Below the pieces are notes generated by a model, which saw only the letters and a list, made by a program, of their open reading frames with translations, had not been told where the DNA came from and searched no databases. A program made the translations under genes and the position numbers. Shown here piece by piece: positions 51,744 to 59,416 of a stretch of 64,000 nucleotides of DNA (the stretch's first letter is position 1; each line of letters starts with the position of its first letter). This DNA comes from Cupriavidus sp. 2SB (GTDB lineage Bacteria; Pseudomonadota; Gammaproteobacteria; Burkholderiales; Burkholderiaceae): the NCBI RefSeq assembly GCF_005503625.1, contig NZ_SCMX01000026.1, forward strand, positions 1-64,000, given 5' to 3'.

Positions 51744-52946
51744 ATGAGCGACGCATTTATCGTTGACGCCATCCGTACCCCGATCGGTCGCTACGGCGGC
51801 AGCCTGTCCGCCGTGCGCGCGGACGATCTGGGCGCAGTGCCGCTGAAGGCCCTGATGGCACGCAATCCGAACCTGGACTGGAAGGCCATCGACGACGTGA
51901 TCTTCGGCAACGCCAACCAGGCCGGCGAAGACAACCGCAACGTGGCGCGCATGTCGTCGCTGCTGGCCGGCCTGCCGCAGGACGTGCCGGGCTCGACGAT
52001 CAACCGCCTGTGCGGTTCGGGCATGGATGCCACCGGCACGGCAGCGCGCGCGCTGAAGTCCGGCGAGACCAACCTGATGATCTCGGGCGGCGTGGAAAGC
52101 ATGAGCCGCGCCCCGTTCGTGATGGGCAAGGCCACGTCGGCCTTCTCGCGCGATGCGCAGATTTTCGACACCACCATCGGCTGGCGCTTCATCAACCCGG
52201 CGATGCGTGCGGCCTACGGCGTGGACTCGATGCCCGAGACCGCCGAGAACGTGGCCACCGACTACAAGATCAGCCGCGAAGACCAGGATCTGATGGCGCT
52301 TCGCAGCCAGGAAAAGGCTTCGCGCGCACAGGCCGACGGTACGCTGGCCCAGGAAATCACCGCCGTGACGATCGCCCAGAAGAAGGGCGACCCGCTGGTG
52401 GTGGATCGTGACGAGCACCCGCGTGCCACGAGCATGGAAGCGCTGGCCAAGCTGCGCGGCGTGGTGCGTCCGGACGGCACCGTCACGGCCGGCAATGCGT
52501 CGGGCGTGAACGATGGCGCCTGCGCCATCCTGCTGGCAAGCGAAGCCGGCCTGAAGCAGCACAACCTGAAGCCGCGCGCCCGCATCGTGGGCATGGCCAC
52601 GGCTGGCGTGGCACCGCGCGTGATGGGCATCGGCCCGGCACCGGCCACCCAGAAGCTGATGAAGCAACTGGGCATGACGCTGGACCAGATCGACGTGATC
52701 GAACTGAACGAAGCCTTTGCCGCACAGGGCCTGGCCGTGCTGCGCGAACTGGGCATCGCCGACGATGACAAGCGCGTGAACCCGAACGGCGGCGCCATCG
52801 CCCTGGGCCACCCGCTGGGCATGAGCGGCGCGCGTCTGGTGACGACTGCGCTGTACCAACTGGAGCGTACCAATGGCCGCTTCGCGCTGTGCACGATGTG
52901 CATCGGCGTGGGCCAGGGTATTGCGATGGTGATCGAGCGGGTTTGA
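51744..52946 (+). CDS. pcaF: 3-oxoadipyl-CoA thiolase
   Basis: A 400-residue thiolase with the acyl-binding Cys in NRLCGSGMDA, the His in ALGHPLGMSGAR and the second Cys in CTMCIGVGQG. It cleaves beta-ketoadipyl-CoA to succinyl-CoA and acetyl-CoA, the last step of the pathway. The NEAFAAQ motif is also present. It is 29 bp downstream of pcaJ and is followed by a composite repeat. Confidence 0.94.
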   Translation: MSDAFIVDAIRTPIGRYGGSLSAVRADDLGAVPLKALMARNPNLDWKAIDDVIFGNANQAGEDNRNVARMSSLLAGLPQDVPGSTINRLCGSGMDATGTAARALKSGETNLMISGGVESMSRAPFVMGKATSAFSRDAQIFDTTIGWRFINPAMRAAYGVDSMPETAENVATDYKISREDQDLMALRSQEKASRAQADGTLAQEITAVTIAQKKGDPLVVDRDEHPRATSMEALAKLRGVVRPDGTVTAGNASGVNDGACAILLASEAGLKQHNLKPRARIVGMATAGVAPRVMGIGPAPATQKLMKQLGMTLDQIDVIELNEAFAAQGLAVLRELGIADDDKRVNPNGGAIALGHPLGMSGARLVTTALYQLERTNGRFALCTMCIGVGQGIAMVIERV

Positions 52947-52969
52947 GGTTGTTGATTGCCTGACGTTTT

Positions 52970-53094
52970 GCTCCCCTCTCCCATGGAATGGGAGAGGGGT
53001 TGGGGGAGAGGGCTGGAGGTTCTGCTTGCCGATCATTGGCAATTGCACCGCTGGCCCTCTCCCCCGCCCCTCTCCCGCTCGCGGGAGAGGGGAG
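52970..53094. repeat. Composite palindromic repeat, copy 3 (inverted)
   Basis: The reverse complement of copies 1 and 2: it starts GCTCCCCTCTCCCAT and ends with the CCCCTCTCCCGC/GCGGGAGAGGGG hairpin. The centre TGGAGGTTCTGCTTGCCGA matches the complement of copy 2. It lies 24 bp behind pcaF. Confidence 0.9.
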
Positions 53095-53290
53095 AAAGAC
53101 AAACAAGGCAGAGAACGCAATACCTCAAAGCGCTTAATTTCCGACATTTCCCGCCGTTAGTTTGAGCGGGAAGTTTCAGTGGTGTCTCTTCCCCAACGAG
53201 GTAGAGCATTGCGGCCAGACCGACGGGCTCGCCGGTCTTGCCGCATCTTTTTCCGTATGTCCCGGCGCTTGATGCCGGTGGAGTATCGAG

Positions 53291-54022
53291 ATGTCCCTTC
53301 CCGTTGCCACGCTTGTCACCGGCGCCAGTTCCGGTATTGGCCGTGCCATTGCCGAAATGCTGCTCGCCGACGGCGTGACGCGTGTGATCAACGTCGACTA
53401 TGCTGAACCGACGTGGTCACATCCGAACCTGACCTTCTTCCAGGCCGACCTGACCAACGCCGACGCCACGCGCGCGGTGGCGGCGCAGGTGACCTCGCAA
53501 TACGCGGTGACGCGGCTGGTGAACAACGCCGGCGCTACCCGCCCCGGCACGGCCGATACGGCCACCGCCGCGGATCTCGACTATGTCGTGGGCCTCACGT
53601 TGCAGGCCACGATGCTGCTGACCCAGGCCTGCCTGCCCGCGATGCGCGCGGCCGGCTTTGGCCGCATCGTCAACATGGCCTCGCGCGCGGCGCTGGGCAA
53701 GCCCGAGCGCGTGGTGTATTCCGCAGCCAAGGCAGGGCTGGTTGGCATGACCCGAACGCTGGCGATGGAGCTGGGCGGCGACGGTATCACCGTCAACGCC
53801 GTGGCACCGGGTCCCATCGCCACCGAGCTGTTCCGAAAGAGCAATCCCGAGGGCAGCGAACAGACACGGCGCATCCTGGCAAGTATCGCCGTGAAACGCA
53901 TGGGTACCCCGGAAGACGTGGCGCGTGCCTCGCTGTTCTTCCTCGCCCCCGAAAATGGTTTCGTTACCGGACAGGTGCTGTACGTCTGCGGCGGAACCAC
54001 GCTTGGTGTGGCGCCCGTATAA
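53291..54022 (+). CDS. Short-chain dehydrogenase/reductase
   Basis: A 243-residue classical SDR. The cofactor motif is TGASSGIGRA, the NNAG motif LVNNAGATR, and the catalytic Ser/Tyr/Lys are in MASRAALGKPERVVYSAAKAG. Family members reduce or oxidise alcohols and ketones; the substrate cannot be told. It is followed 112 bp later by a Bug-type receptor, which may mark a shared catabolic context, though they need not be one operon. Confidence 0.9.
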   Translation: MSLPVATLVTGASSGIGRAIAEMLLADGVTRVINVDYAEPTWSHPNLTFFQADLTNADATRAVAAQVTSQYAVTRLVNNAGATRPGTADTATAADLDYVVGLTLQATMLLTQACLPAMRAAGFGRIVNMASRAALGKPERVVYSAAKAGLVGMTRTLAMELGGDGITVNAVAPGPIATELFRKSNPEGSEQTRRILASIAVKRMGTPEDVARASLFFLAPENGFVTGQVLYVCGGTTLGVAPV

Positions 54023-54134
54023 GAAGTCGAAGTTGCCCGCCCCAAGGCACGGGGTGGAAGAGCGATTCAAGCATTGCGCCCGCGGCACTCACAAGGTTTG
54101 CCGGCGTGCGTAGCATCAACTCCTGGAGCACAGT

Positions 54135-55139
54135 ATGAGCAACACCATTCACACCTCGAAGGCGCGCAGACGCCTGCTGGCCGCTGGCGTGGCACTGGCC
54201 GCCGGCTTTGCCACCATGACCGGCGCGCAGGCGCAGGGCACGTACCCGACCAAGCCGATCACCATGGTCGTGCCGTTCTCGGCAGGCGGCACCACCGACA
54301 TCCTGGCCCGCATCGTCAGCCTGCAACTGGGCAAGGCACTGGGCCAGCCGGTCGTCGTGGACAACCGTCCGGGCGCTGGCGGCAACATTGGAGCATCGCT
54401 GGCTGCCAAGGCACCGGCTGACGGCTACACGCTGTTCATGGGCACCATCGGCACGCACGCCATCAACCAGTCGCTGTACTCGAAGCTGCCGTTCGATCCG
54501 GTCAAGGATTTCGCGCCGATCACGCGTATCGCCATGGTGCCGAACATCGTTGTGGTGAACCCGAAGGTGCCGGTCCACAACATCAAGGAACTGATCGCCT
54601 ACGTGAAGGCGAATCCGGACAAGCTGTCGTACGGTTCGTCGGGCAGCGGCTCGTCGATGCACCTGTCGGGCGAGCTGTTCAACTCGATGACGGGCCTGCA
54701 CATTCAGCACATCCCGTACAAGGGCAGCGCCCCGGCCGTGAACGACCTGCTGGGCAACCAGATCGGCCTGATGTTCGACAACCTGCCGTCGTCGTTCCAG
54801 CACGTGAAGGCTGGCAAGCTGCGCGCACTGGCCGTGACCTCGGGCAAGCGCTCGCCGGCCCTGCCGGACGTGCCGACCGTGGCCGAAGCCGGCGTGCCTG
54901 GCTATGAAGCCACGTCGTGGTTCGCGCTGTACGCCACGGGCGGCACGCCGCAGCCGATCGTCGACCGCATCAACGCCGAAGTGGTCAAGATCCTGGCCAT
55001 GCCGGAAGTGAAGAAGCAGATGGCCGAGCAGGGCGCCGAGCCCAACCCGGAAAAGCCGGCACAGCTGGCCGCTTTCATGAAGTCCGAAGCCACCAAGTGG
55101 GCCAAGGTCGTGAAGGCTTCGGGCGCAACGGTGGACTGA
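54135..55139 (+). CDS. Bug-family tripartite tricarboxylate receptor protein
   Basis: A 334-residue periplasmic solute-binding protein with a signal peptide ending at AQAQG. The Bug (BugT/TctC) fold is shown by YPTKPITMVVPFSAGGTTDILAR, DNRPGAGGNIGA and HIPYKGSAPAVNDLLG. These proteins capture carboxylates; Burkholderiaceae carry dozens, many without membrane partners nearby, as here. A terminator follows. Confidence 0.92.
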   Translation: MSNTIHTSKARRRLLAAGVALAAGFATMTGAQAQGTYPTKPITMVVPFSAGGTTDILARIVSLQLGKALGQPVVVDNRPGAGGNIGASLAAKAPADGYTLFMGTIGTHAINQSLYSKLPFDPVKDFAPITRIAMVPNIVVVNPKVPVHNIKELIAYVKANPDKLSYGSSGSGSSMHLSGELFNSMTGLHIQHIPYKGSAPAVNDLLGNQIGLMFDNLPSSFQHVKAGKLRALAVTSGKRSPALPDVPTVAEAGVPGYEATSWFALYATGGTPQPIVDRINAEVVKILAMPEVKKQMAEQGAEPNPEKPAQLAAFMKSEATKWAKVVKASGATVD

Positions 55140-55175
55140 TCCAGTTCCCGACCGCTTTTGCAGTTCGTGGTACTG

Positions 55176-55203
55176 AAACCGGCCCTGGCGGCCGGTTTTT
55201 TTT
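55176..55203 (+). terminator. Terminator behind the Bug receptor gene
   Basis: AAACCGGCC/GGCCGGTTT stem with a five-base loop and a T8 tail. Confidence 0.9.
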
Positions 55204-55247
55204 CGCTGCACGTGTTGCAAGTTGCAATGAACAGACCATTTCCGGAT

Positions 55248-55598
55248 TCAGCGCTCGAGCAGCACACGCAGTGCTGAAGGAATCTCCGTAAACTTGCTCT
55301 CGGTCTCGAATTTCCGGCAATCGGGTGCCACAAGCGTTTCCGGTCTCTTGCCTACCTTTGCGAAGAGCTGCTCGCTGTCACAGCGAAGCTTCGCGACCAG
55401 GCGCTTCGTTCTCTTGTTCCTGACTTCGGCGATCCAGCACGCGTCCGCGGCGCCGCAAGAACGATATTCGAGAACCTCTGTTCGAGGCTCCCATTCGAGA
55501 AGCGCGACACGGTTACCGCTGGATGCAGCGGCTTCATGTGCTACGACCGTCAACGCTAAAAGCAGCACGCATGCCAAAACTGGGTTTTTCCCTCTCAT
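55248..55598 (-). CDS. Small secreted protein, candidate immunity protein
   Basis: A 116-residue protein with a signal peptide (VLACVLLLALTVVAHEAAA) and four cysteines in the mature part (YRSCGAADACW, LRCDSEQ, PDCRKFE), suggesting two disulfides. No known family recognised. It overlaps the upstream peptidoglycan-hydrolase-like gene by four bases (ATGA) and ends the three-gene unit. A periplasmic location is where an immunity protein against a wall-cutting effector would be needed; that role is inferred from position and signal only. Confidence 0.72.
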   Translation of the reverse strand: MRGKNPVLACVLLLALTVVAHEAAASSGNRVALLEWEPRTEVLEYRSCGAADACWIAEVRNKRTKRLVAKLRCDSEQLFAKVGKRPETLVAPDCRKFETESKFTEIPSALRVLLER

Positions 55599-56212
55599 CT
55601 GTACGCTTTCCCGCCCGTGGCATTGATGTATTCGGTTGGATGTTTCCAGAAAACGGTGCTGCCATGCGCCGCTGTCGAGACCCAAACCGCATCGTAGCGT
55701 CCACGTTCGCCGCTATCCACGATCTTTCCCGTCACTCTATTCCGGACTTTCCAGCGGATGACTACCTCTCGCCTTCTTTCCCGAACGCCAAATATATTGT
55801 GAGTGGGGTCACCGAATTTGAATCCATCAAGCACTTTGCGGTGGTTCTTGTAGTTGGTTTTGAAGTCCAAGCCGTCCCACCAATAGGCACCGTTCGATGG
55901 GTCATCCCCTTTGTTGCTCAGATCAGAAGTCGCCCACTCAATCGCAAGAGACATGCCCGTATCCTTCGTGATTGCCGTCTCGCTGGCGTTCATAAGCCTG
56001 TTGAAGCGGGCGTTGCTCCCGTCCCACGCATAGGCGTAGTTGGGATCAGCAACCTTCAAGGCCGTAATCGTCTTACTGCCCCACGCTCTACACCGATTGG
56101 CAACGGCAAATGCAATGCCGCCTATTTCTTTGGAGTCATTGGCAGTGGATGCCTCGCCATAGGCAATAGCGGCAAGCAGGCGCTTATCCGCATGAAGCTG
56201 GTCGGCACTCAT
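55595..56212 (-). CDS. Putative peptidoglycan hydrolase effector (SleB-like)
   Basis: A 205-residue protein with similarity to the SleB/CwlJ cell-wall hydrolase fold: a helix with a likely catalytic Glu (LLAAIAYGEASTANDSKEIGG), then AVANRCRAW and AIEWATSDLSN, and a C-terminal region ending KHPTEYINATGGKAYR. No signal peptide, as expected for cargo of a type VI system. The ATG at 56212 overlaps the upstream PAAR stop by four bases; an earlier ATG at 56233 is possible. Fold assignment is by eye and moderate. Confidence 0.65.
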   Translation of the reverse strand: MSADQLHADKRLLAAIAYGEASTANDSKEIGGIAFAVANRCRAWGSKTITALKVADPNYAYAWDGSNARFNRLMNASETAITKDTGMSLAIEWATSDLSNKGDDPSNGAYWWDGLDFKTNYKNHRKVLDGFKFGDPTHNIFGVRERRREVVIRWKVRNRVTGKIVDSGERGRYDAVWVSTAAHGSTVFWKHPTEYINATGGKAYR

Positions 56213-56841
56213 CCCTTCGCTCCATTGATCCATGCAATAAAGCTCAGATCTGGATGCTCATTAAAGGACTGTGCCTTGCTTCTCCCACCTTCCAGCTTCT
56301 GATCGTCGAGTAGCGTCCGGCTACCGCTTACCAACTTGTACGTCATACCTTCGACCGGCTCTTCGGTAAGAGCATCGAAGATCTCGTACACGATTTCGTG
56401 TCCATCGGACAGATGTCCCGCATACGCCTGCCACCCAATGGCCCCTGCCATGTGCGCCAGCTCGTACGCCTCAAAGTTCATCGAAATATCATGGAACCGT
56501 GCTTTTAAACGCGGCGGAACTTGGCATCTGCAAAGGCACAAATCCCCGTCCAGATTGGCTTGCCTTCCCCTTGAGTCGGTACACGGGCGAAAGGGCGGCA
56601 CGCATTTGGTAGCACCCCAGCTCTTGCAGGTATTGCAATAGACAGGATCGCCTTCGTGGCAAGCGAGTTTCCCGTCGTAGGTAGAGGGAAACTGCTGTGG
56701 AACGGGTTGGACTTTTCCACCACCCGGACTAAGCGTGTCGCCTTCCCGGACAAATGATCGCTTGTACATGACTTCCCCATCCTTCATCGTTTCAATTGGC
56801 TTGGGGACGTCTTGCTCGCTTTTAGGCTCGAGCTCAACCAT
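56209..56841 (-). CDS. PAAR-domain spike protein
   Basis: A 210-residue protein. Residues about 28-105 are a PAAR-like domain (VREGDTLSPGGGKVQ; LACHEGDPVYCNTCKSWGA; NLDGDLCLCRCQVPP) rich in Cys/His for metal at the tip of the VgrG spike. The rest (ARFHDISMNFEAYELAHMAG, then DGHEIVYEIFDALTEEPVEG) is likely an adaptor for the effector encoded next. No type VI structural genes are in the window, so this is an orphan cargo module. A/T content is visibly higher than in the flanks. Confidence 0.8.
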   Translation of the reverse strand: MVELEPKSEQDVPKPIETMKDGEVMYKRSFVREGDTLSPGGGKVQPVPQQFPSTYDGKLACHEGDPVYCNTCKSWGATKCVPPFRPCTDSRGRQANLDGDLCLCRCQVPPRLKARFHDISMNFEAYELAHMAGAIGWQAYAGHLSDGHEIVYEIFDALTEEPVEGMTYKLVSGSRTLLDDQKLEGGRSKAQSFNEHPDLSFIAWINGAKG

Positions 56842-56947
56842 GCATTACATGGACGAATCCTTGATATGTCAATTGATTGAAATCAGACGTCTTGATGGGT
56901 CACGGGGAGGCGAAGGTTTGGGCACAGCATGATCTCCCCCCCATCAA

Positions 56948-56976
56948 AGAAAAAACCCGCGAGGTTGTCGCGGGTT
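56948..56976 (-). terminator. Terminator of the 71-residue protein gene
   Basis: On the minus strand AACCCGCGA/TCGCGGGTT with a T6 tail, 64 bp behind the gene at 57040. The bases GGTTCAAATCC here resemble a tRNA T-arm but do not extend into a tRNA. Confidence 0.8.
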
Positions 56977-57039
56977 CAAATCCCAGGTCCGTGCTGGACG
57001 GGAGGAGACATGCGTTGGCGCTGTGGGTCAGGGGAGAAA

Positions 57040-57255
57040 TCAGCCCAGGACGTATTTGACGACCTGTTCCTCGACACCCACGAAGCGCACCAGCTGGCGC
57101 AGGCCGCTGGCGTATTCCTTGATATGGTGGCCTTCCGGTGTGTCCGGTAGCCGATAGTAGATCGGCGCCGTGCCGGCGCGGGCACGGGCTGCGAGGACCG
57201 ACGCGGATGCCTCGCCTGCCGCCGTGCCCTCAGTGAATTCCGGTCTTGCGTTCAT
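57040..57255 (-). CDS. Small conserved protein of unknown function
   Basis: A 71-residue soluble protein (MNARPEFTEGTAAG..., ending EEQVVKYVLG). It has an Ala-rich N-terminal half and an IYYRLPDTPEGHHIKEYASGLRQ... region with a His pair. No signal peptide or membrane segment. GGAGAG lies six bases before the ATG at 57255; a second ATG at 57261 directly touches it and is less likely. It has its own terminator and is divergent from padR. Confidence 0.65.
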   Translation of the reverse strand: MNARPEFTEGTAAGEASASVLAARARAGTAPIYYRLPDTPEGHHIKEYASGLRQLVRFVGVEEQVVKYVLG

Positions 57256-57595
57256 CGTCATCTCTCCATGGACGCATGGCGCTGAACGTTGGGCCGGGAG
57301 AAGGAAGGCGCGCGCATGCGAGTCGCAATGTCTGGAATGTATTGCAGTCGGTCGCGAAATGCCATTTCGTTTTTTTTAAATCAGTATCGAGATAATTGAC
57401 CAAATTGTCATATTTGGCGATGCCGCCGCGGCGGGCTCCTCTACAGCGCGGATATCCGGCGTGTGGCGCGGCAGCCGCTCCCGGGTTAACGGCATGACGC
57501 GCCATGAACTTGCGCGCTACCATTACGCCACCTGAATGCTGCTGGGTGGGGAGAGCAACTCTCGTGCCAGCGTCTTTGTCTCTTTCTGGCCGCGA
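57256..57595. other. Divergent region between the small gene and padR
   Basis: 340 bp without a gene, with an A/T-rich island at about 57370-57415. That island includes a T8 run and a TGAC-N6-GTCA inverted repeat at 57398-57411, which may be part of a promoter or PadR site. Nothing firmer can be read. Confidence 0.4.
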
Positions 57596-58165
57596 ATGTC
57601 CACTCAGCACGCGCTACTGATTTCCCTCATCGAGAAGCCTTCCTCGGGCTACGATCTGGCCCGCCGTTTCGACAAATCCATCGGCTATTTCTGGCACGCC
57701 ACGCACCAGCAGATCTACCGGGAACTGGGGCGCATGGCCGATCTCGGCTGGATTGCCGCCGATGAAGCGGCCGTGCCGGCGCGGACGGTCGAGGGCGAAG
57801 GGATGGAAAGGAAGAACCGGAAAAAGGTCTATGGCGTGTTGCCCGCAGGGCGCGACGAACTGGCGCGCTGGGTGTTGGCGCCGGGAGCCGGACTGGATCA
57901 GCGCGAGGAAATTCTGGTCAAGTTGCGTGCAGATGCTGCAATCGGACCGCTCGGGCTGGACAAGGAAATGTTGCGGCTGATTGCGCTGCACGAGGAACGG
58001 CTGGCGCTCTATCGGAACATCGAGCGCAAGGATTTTTCGGGCACGCTGGACCGCCGGCAGCAGATCCAGTACGCGCTGTTGCAGCGCGGTATCGGCTTCC
58101 AGGAGGATTGGGTCAAGTGGGGCCGCGCGCTGCTACCGCTGCTGGAAGTCCCTGAGAAAAAGTAA
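57596..58165 (+). CDS. PadR-family transcriptional regulator
   Basis: A 189-residue PadR repressor. The N-terminal winged helix is STQHALLISLIEKPSSGYDLARRF ... THQQIYRELGRMADLGWI (residues 2-60), and the C-terminal helical domain (about 95-185) mediates dimers. PadR proteins often sense phenolic acids, but the family is broad. The neighbour at 58215 is convergent, so the target is not obvious. Start at MSTQHALL fits the family length. Confidence 0.87.
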   Translation: MSTQHALLISLIEKPSSGYDLARRFDKSIGYFWHATHQQIYRELGRMADLGWIAADEAAVPARTVEGEGMERKNRKKVYGVLPAGRDELARWVLAPGAGLDQREEILVKLRADAAIGPLGLDKEMLRLIALHEERLALYRNIERKDFSGTLDRRQQIQYALLQRGIGFQEDWVKWGRALLPLLEVPEKK

Positions 58166-58196
58166 AAAAACTGGCTCCCGAGGGGAGCCAGTTTTT
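58164..58196. terminator. Bidirectional terminator
   Basis: ACTGGCTCC/GGAGCCAGT stem, A7 on the left and T6 on the right, between convergent genes. Confidence 0.9.
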
Positions 58197-58214
58197 TATC
58201 ACCCTGCGGCGGAT

Positions 58215-59204
58215 TTACGCCAGGTCGGCCGTCTGGCCAGCCTTGGCCGGTGCGGCCAGGCCCAGGCGGCGGCGCGCCACGGCGTATTCCTCGACAAACC
58301 GCTTCACCAGTTCACCGGCCGGCACCACGCGCTTGATGGCGCCCACGCCCTGGCCCGCACCCCAGATTTCCTTCCACGGCTTGACGCGTGTCGAGCCGAA
58401 ATTCATGGCGGAGGCGTCTGACGTCGGCAGCGCAGCCGGATCGAGACCCGCGCGCACGATGCTGTCGCGCAGGTAGTTGCCGTGCACACCCGTGAACAGG
58501 TTCGAGTAGATGATGTCGTCGGCGGTGCTGTCGACGATCATCTGCTTGTAGGCCTCCTCGGCGTTGGCTTCGTGCGTGGCGATGAAGGCCGACCCGATAT
58601 AGGCCAGGTCGGCGCCGGCAGCCTGCGCGGCCAGCACGGCGTCGCCGCTGGCGATGGCGCCGGAGAGTAGCAGCGGACCATCGAACCACTCGCGGATCTC
58701 ATGCAGCAGTGCGAACGGCGACAGCACGCCAGCGTGCCCGCCCGCGCCGGCCGCCACGGCGATCAGGCCATCGGCGCCTTTCTCGATTGCCTTGCGCGCG
58801 AACGTGTTGTTGATGACGTCGTGCAGCACGATGCCGCCATACGAATGCACGGCCTCGTTGACTTCCACGCGCGCGCCCAGCGACGTGATCACGATGGGCA
58901 CCTTGTAGCGCACGCACATTTCCAGATCGTGTTCGAGTCGGTCGTTGGACTTGTGCACGATCTGGTTGACCGCGAACGGCGCGGCAGGCCGATCCGGATG
59001 CTTGTCGTTGTACTCGCCCAGCTCCGTCGTGATGCGATCCAGCCATTCCGCGAGCTTCTCCACGGGGCGCGCATTGAGCGCCGGGAACGAGCCCACCACG
59101 CCGGCCTTGCATTGCGCGATGACCAGATCGGGATTGGAAATGATGAACAGCGGCGAGCAGACAGCCGGCAGCGACAGGTTTTGCAGCAGGGCGGGAATGG
59201 CCAT
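58215..59204 (-). CDS. Nitronate monooxygenase-like flavoprotein
   Basis: A 329-residue FMN-dependent TIM-barrel protein of the nitronate monooxygenase / 2-nitropropane dioxygenase family. Motifs seen are PAVCSPLFIISNPDL at the N-terminus, ADGLIAVAAGAGGHAG (phosphate-binding Gly-rich loop) and LLLSGAIASGDAVLAAQAAGADLAYIGSAF (second phosphate loop). It may detoxify nitronates or act as an NADH:quinone reductase. Start at MAIPALLQN. A perfect 20-bp palindrome stands 55 bp upstream. Confidence 0.9.
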   Translation of the reverse strand: MAIPALLQNLSLPAVCSPLFIISNPDLVIAQCKAGVVGSFPALNARPVEKLAEWLDRITTELGEYNDKHPDRPAAPFAVNQIVHKSNDRLEHDLEMCVRYKVPIVITSLGARVEVNEAVHSYGGIVLHDVINNTFARKAIEKGADGLIAVAAGAGGHAGVLSPFALLHEIREWFDGPLLLSGAIASGDAVLAAQAAGADLAYIGSAFIATHEANAEEAYKQMIVDSTADDIIYSNLFTGVHGNYLRDSIVRAGLDPAALPTSDASAMNFGSTRVKPWKEIWGAGQGVGAIKRVVPAGELVKRFVEEYAVARRRLGLAAPAKAGQTADLA

Positions 59205-59258
59205 GACAGGGTCTCCGATTCGTACAGATCGATGCGAACGATGCGTGTTGAAGCAACT

Positions 59259-59278
59259 ATATGCAACCAGTTGCATAT
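59259..59278. promoter_or_regulatory. Perfect 20-bp palindrome upstream of the flavoprotein gene
   Basis: ATATGCAAC-CA-GTTGCATAT with perfect nine-base arms, just upstream of the minus-strand flavoprotein start and about 140 bp before the plus-strand recombinase gene. Size and form suit a MarR or TetR-type operator; no such gene is adjacent. Confidence 0.6.
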
Positions 59279-59416
59279 TGGTGGAGAAAGTACCATGGCT
59301 CTGGTGCTTCGCGCAATGGCCGGACGGCGTGTGGGGCGATTGCCGGGCGATCCATCCAACGTGGCGTGTTGTCTACAATGAGCAGATTGCCGATCCAGGC
59401 ATCACGGAAGAAGTCA

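Noticed and set aside
56970..57000. tRNA-like T-arm sequence GGTTCAAATCC
   Set aside because: No acceptor stem, anticodon arm or CCA context could be built around it; the bases are part of a terminator. An integration scar of a tRNA 3' end near the PAAR module is possible but unsupported.
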